DNA of 48,501 nucleotides from Lacticaseibacillus manihotivorans DSM 13343 = JCM 12514. Lineage in GTDB: Bacteria > Bacillota > Bacilli > Lactobacillales > Lactobacillaceae. Position 1 is the stretch's first letter. Every line of letters starts with the position of its first letter. Positions 45,586-48,501 of the stretch are shown here, one piece after another. Made by a program: the position numbers and the translations under genes. The notes beneath the pieces are model-generated. The model did no database searches. It had not been told where the DNA came from and saw only the letters and a program-made list of their open reading frames with translations. The stretch spans positions 1 through 48,501 of the forward strand of contig NZ_AZEU01000292.1 in NCBI RefSeq assembly GCF_001435035.1. Direction: 5' to 3'.

Positions 45586-48204
45586 ATGCTGAAAGATAAA
45601 ACCGCGCCAGAAAAGTCCGAGTTAGACGTCAACAAGATGATCGATGACTTGGTTAAAAACGCTCAAGCTGCCTTGGAAGTGATGAAAGGTTTTGATCAAG
45701 CAAAAGTCGATCATATCGTTCACCGCATGGCGATTGCTGGTTTGGATCACCATATGGAATTGGCAAAATTGGCTGTTGAAGAAACTGGCCGTGGCGTTTA
45801 TGAAGATAAAGCCATCAAGAACATGTTTGCCACCGAAGAAATTTGGCACTCGATCAAAGACGACAAAACTGTCGGCGTGATCGCAGAAGACAAACAAAAA
45901 AATGTGGTTTCCATTGCCGAACCAATTGGGGTCATTGCTGGGGTTACTCCTGTGACGAACCCAACGTCCACGGTAATGTTTAAAGCTGAAATTGCCATTA
46001 AGACGCGTAACCCGATCATCTTCTCATTCCACCCAGGCGCCCAACAATCATCTTCTCGCGCTTTGGAAGTGTTACGTGATGAAGCGGTTAAATATGGTTT
46101 GCCAGCTGGCGCTTTGCAATTCATTCCAGTGCCAAGTATTGAAGCTTGCCAAGCCTTGATGCATCACCCTGGTGTCGCCACGATCTTGGCAACTGGCGGT
46201 CCTGGCATGGTGAAGTCAGCCTATTCTTCAGGCAAGCCTGCTTTAGGCGTTGGGGCCGGCAATGCGCCAGCTTATATTGAAGAAACTGCGGACATCAAAC
46301 AAGCGGTTAACGACATCATGTTGTCCAAGAGCTTTGACCATGGGATGGTTTGTGCGTCTGAACAAGGCATGGTCGTTGATGCTTCGATTTACGACAAGGT
46401 TCGCAAAGAGTTTGAAGATCAAGGTGCTTACTTCATCCAACCAAAGGATATGAAGAAGTTCACCGAAACGGTCATCAACACTGAAAAGATGGCGGTTCAA
46501 CCGCGCATCGTGGGTCAATCTGCTTGGCAAATCGCTAACTGGGCCGGCATCGACATTCCAAAGGATTGCCAATTGATCATCGCCGAACTGCCAGAACCAG
46601 GCGACAAGTATCCATTGTCCCATGAAAAACTCAGCCCAGTGTTGGCAATGTTTAAAGCCAAGGATCACGCTGATGGGTTTGCTAAAGCTGAAAAGATGCT
46701 CGACATCGGTGGCTTAGGTCATACCGCTGTGATCCACACTGCCGACCAAGACTTGGCCTTAGAATACGCTGATCGCATGCAAGCTTGCCGCATTTTGGTC
46801 AACACCCCATCAACTATGGGTGGTATCGGGGACTTGTACAACAACATGATCCCAAGTTTGACCTTAGGCTGTGGCTCTTACGGTGGTAACTCGATTTCGC
46901 ATAACGTGGGGACGATCGACTTGTTGAACATTAAGACCTTGGCAAAACGCCGCAACAACATGCAATGGGTCAAATTGCCACCGAAGATCTACTTCGAACG
47001 CAATTCTGTCCGTTACTTGGAAAAGATGGATGGCTTGGATCGCGTTTTGATCGTGGGTGACCGCGGGATGGAAAAACTCGGTTATGTCCGCATTGTTGAA
47101 GACGTGTTGAAGGGTCGCACCAACAATGTTGATATCCAAACCTTCTTGGATGTTGAACCAGATCCATCCAGCAACACTGTTTATAAAGGCACTGCGATCG
47201 CTAAAGATTTCAAACCAGACGCAATCGTTGCCATCGGTGGTGGTTCCGTCATGGATGCGGCCAAAGGGATTTGGTTGTTCTACGATGGGGATGGCGACTT
47301 CTTCGGCGCCAAGCAAAAGTTCTTGGATATCCGCAAGCGGACTTACAAGTTCCCTAAGCCAACGAAGTCCAAGTTGGTATGTATCCCAACCACGTCTGGT
47401 ACCGGTTCTGAAGTGACCCCATTTGCCGTGATCACCGACTCTGACACTGGCATCAAGTACCCATTAGCTGACTATGCCTTGACCCCTGATGTGGCCTTAG
47501 TTGATTCCCAATTTATCGAAACGGTGCCACCAAAGGTTGTGGCTGATACTGGTTTGGATGTCATCTGCCACGCCACTGAAAGTTTTGTTTCCACTATGGC
47601 TAGCTCCTACACCCGTGGGTTGTCGCTTGAAGCTTTGAAGCTTGCTTTTGACAACTTGGAACTTTCCTATAAAGGGGATCTTGAAGCCAAAGCCAAAATG
47701 CATGATGCGTCCACGATCGCTGGGATGGCGTTTGCCAATGCGTTGCTTGGGATCAACCACAGTATCGCGCACAAACTGGGTCAGACTTACCATCTGCCTC
47801 ATGGCCGTTGCATCGCGATCACTTTCCCACACGTCGTTCGCTATAACGCCAAGACGCCAACGAAGCGTGCCGTATGGTCCAAGTACAACTACTTCAAAGC
47901 TGACGAAGACTATGCCCAAATCGCGCGCTACCTTGGTTTGAAAGGCAACACGACGGCAGAATTGGTTGAATCCTTTGTTCAAGCTTACATTGACTTAGCA
48001 GGGCGTGTCGGCGTCAAGATGAGCTTGAAGGAACAAGGCATCACCAAAGAAGCAGTGGTTGAAAACGCAGATCGCATTGCTGAATTGGCATACGAAGATA
48101 ACTGCACGGTCACAAACCCTGTAGAACCTTTGATCGCTGATATGAAGCAAATCTTGTTGGATGAATACGAAGGCACTGAATCCTCCGAATCCGTTCGCCC
48201 ATAA
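45586..48204 (+). CDS. adhE: Bifunctional acetaldehyde-CoA/alcohol dehydrogenase
   Basis: An 872-residue AdhE, which reduces acetyl-CoA to acetaldehyde and then ethanol, recycling two NADH. The N-terminal aldehyde dehydrogenase domain (about residues 1-440) has GPGMVKSAYSSGKPALGVGAGN and the catalytic Cys in FDHGMVCASEQG. The C-terminal iron alcohol dehydrogenase (about 460-872) has AIGGGSVMDAAKG, PTTSGTGSEVTPF and the metal-binding NHSIAHKLGQTYHLPHG. Start ATG 45586 has GGAGGG 7 bases upstream. AdhE homologues form spirosome filaments. Confidence 0.97.
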   Translation: MLKDKTAPEKSELDVNKMIDDLVKNAQAALEVMKGFDQAKVDHIVHRMAIAGLDHHMELAKLAVEETGRGVYEDKAIKNMFATEEIWHSIKDDKTVGVIAEDKQKNVVSIAEPIGVIAGVTPVTNPTSTVMFKAEIAIKTRNPIIFSFHPGAQQSSSRALEVLRDEAVKYGLPAGALQFIPVPSIEACQALMHHPGVATILATGGPGMVKSAYSSGKPALGVGAGNAPAYIEETADIKQAVNDIMLSKSFDHGMVCASEQGMVVDASIYDKVRKEFEDQGAYFIQPKDMKKFTETVINTEKMAVQPRIVGQSAWQIANWAGIDIPKDCQLIIAELPEPGDKYPLSHEKLSPVLAMFKAKDHADGFAKAEKMLDIGGLGHTAVIHTADQDLALEYADRMQACRILVNTPSTMGGIGDLYNNMIPSLTLGCGSYGGNSISHNVGTIDLLNIKTLAKRRNNMQWVKLPPKIYFERNSVRYLEKMDGLDRVLIVGDRGMEKLGYVRIVEDVLKGRTNNVDIQTFLDVEPDPSSNTVYKGTAIAKDFKPDAIVAIGGGSVMDAAKGIWLFYDGDGDFFGAKQKFLDIRKRTYKFPKPTKSKLVCIPTTSGTGSEVTPFAVITDSDTGIKYPLADYALTPDVALVDSQFIETVPPKVVADTGLDVICHATESFVSTMASSYTRGLSLEALKLAFDNLELSYKGDLEAKAKMHDASTIAGMAFANALLGINHSIAHKLGQTYHLPHGRCIAITFPHVVRYNAKTPTKRAVWSKYNYFKADEDYAQIARYLGLKGNTTAELVESFVQAYIDLAGRVGVKMSLKEQGITKEAVVENADRIAELAYEDNCTVTNPVEPLIADMKQILLDEYEGTESSESVRP

Positions 48205-48229
48205 ATGATCTTCCTGCCACGGTTGATCG

Positions 48230-48258
48230 AAAGCGTCGCGCTTGCGCGGCGCTTTTTT
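48230..48258 (+). terminator. adhE terminator
   Basis: AAAGCGTCGCGC pairs with GCGCGGCGCTTT around a minimal loop, followed by Ts. Confidence 0.88.
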
Positions 48259-48339
48259 GATGGACTGAGGGTTTCTGGCGCTAATTGAAAAAGGCAGTGG
48301 TAACGACCTGTTTTGATAAAATAAAAAAATTATGATTTA

Positions 48340-48421
48340 CAACCGGTTGATGACTTGTTTAATGATTTCTTATAATGTATGCTTTTGGCATACATTATGG
48401 CCTTAAGGGTTTAAGGTCCTA
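48340..48421 (+). promoter_or_regulatory. Promoter with stacked inverted repeats at the window end
   Basis: TATAAT (about 48372-48377) has TTGATG about 18 bases upstream. The -10 box runs into a perfect inverted repeat, ATAATGTATGC with GCATACATTAT around five bases, which fits an operator. A second symmetric site, GGCCTTAA with TTAAGGTCC, follows about 48400-48420. GGAGGG (48443-48448) lies before a TTG (48453) that opens only nine codons. The regulated gene is beyond the window. Confidence 0.45.
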
Positions 48422-48501
48422 ATGTAAAAAAGGGGATTCACAGGAGGGAAGTTTGAAAAATACTAGAGATAGAGATACCTAACCATAGGCGCACTCAAAT
48501 A

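Overview
The window is chromosomal DNA from a lactic acid bacterium of the Lactobacillaceae. The gene orders ffs-dnaX-yaaK-recR-yaaL-tmk-yaaQ-holB-yabA-rsmI, mutS-mutL, ruvA-ruvB-queA-tgt-yajC-adhE and tsaB-rimI-tsaD, together with WxL surface proteins, a CIRCE-controlled groESL operon, an L10 leader and a folate riboswitch, are typical of that family. A Lacticaseibacillus-like species is my best guess, inferred from gene order and moderate GC; I cannot name the species. No prophage, CRISPR array, transposase, tRNA or rRNA gene was recognised.

Layout. 1-3580: the tail of an unknown gene, a WxL protein with a lost N-terminus, and two complete secreted WxL proteins. 3592-4780: rplJ-rplL behind an autoregulatory leader and in front of two tandem terminators. 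5010-7600: an RsmC-like methyltransferase, a PucR-type regulator, tadA and an acetyltransferase. 7640-16225: SRP RNA and the replication and repair cluster, ending in a thioesterase and a TauE-type permease. 16286-18980: an EEP-family phosphoesterase, then an HhH DNA glycosylase and asparaginase on the minus strand. 19372-20050: THF riboswitch and folT. 20179-25268: the tRNA t6A genes, a HAD hydrolase broken by one stop codon, and an ABC-F ATPase. 25341-29799: rex, an LCP-family ligase and groESL with two CIRCE-like operators. 29800-30618: a gene-free region with a GC-rich structured core. 30619-33626: two small genes and a KimA-type potassium importer. 34340-40066: mutS-mutL-maf and a VTT-domain membrane protein. 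40222-48204: ruvAB, queA-tgt, yajC and bifunctional adhE. The last 300 bases hold a strong promoter-like site with stacked inverted repeats, cut by the window end.

The most unusual content is in the gaps. Five copies of one multi-branched palindromic element (family A, about 185-200 nt) and two of a second (family B, about 260 nt) lie between housekeeping genes, some inside operons. Their stems differ between copies by paired changes that keep the base pairing, so the fold appears to be conserved rather than the bases. In both places where B occurs, an A copy follows in the same orientation. A third palindrome (C) sits between holB and yabA. These may be small non-autonomous mobile elements, structured RNAs acting on flanking transcripts, or both.
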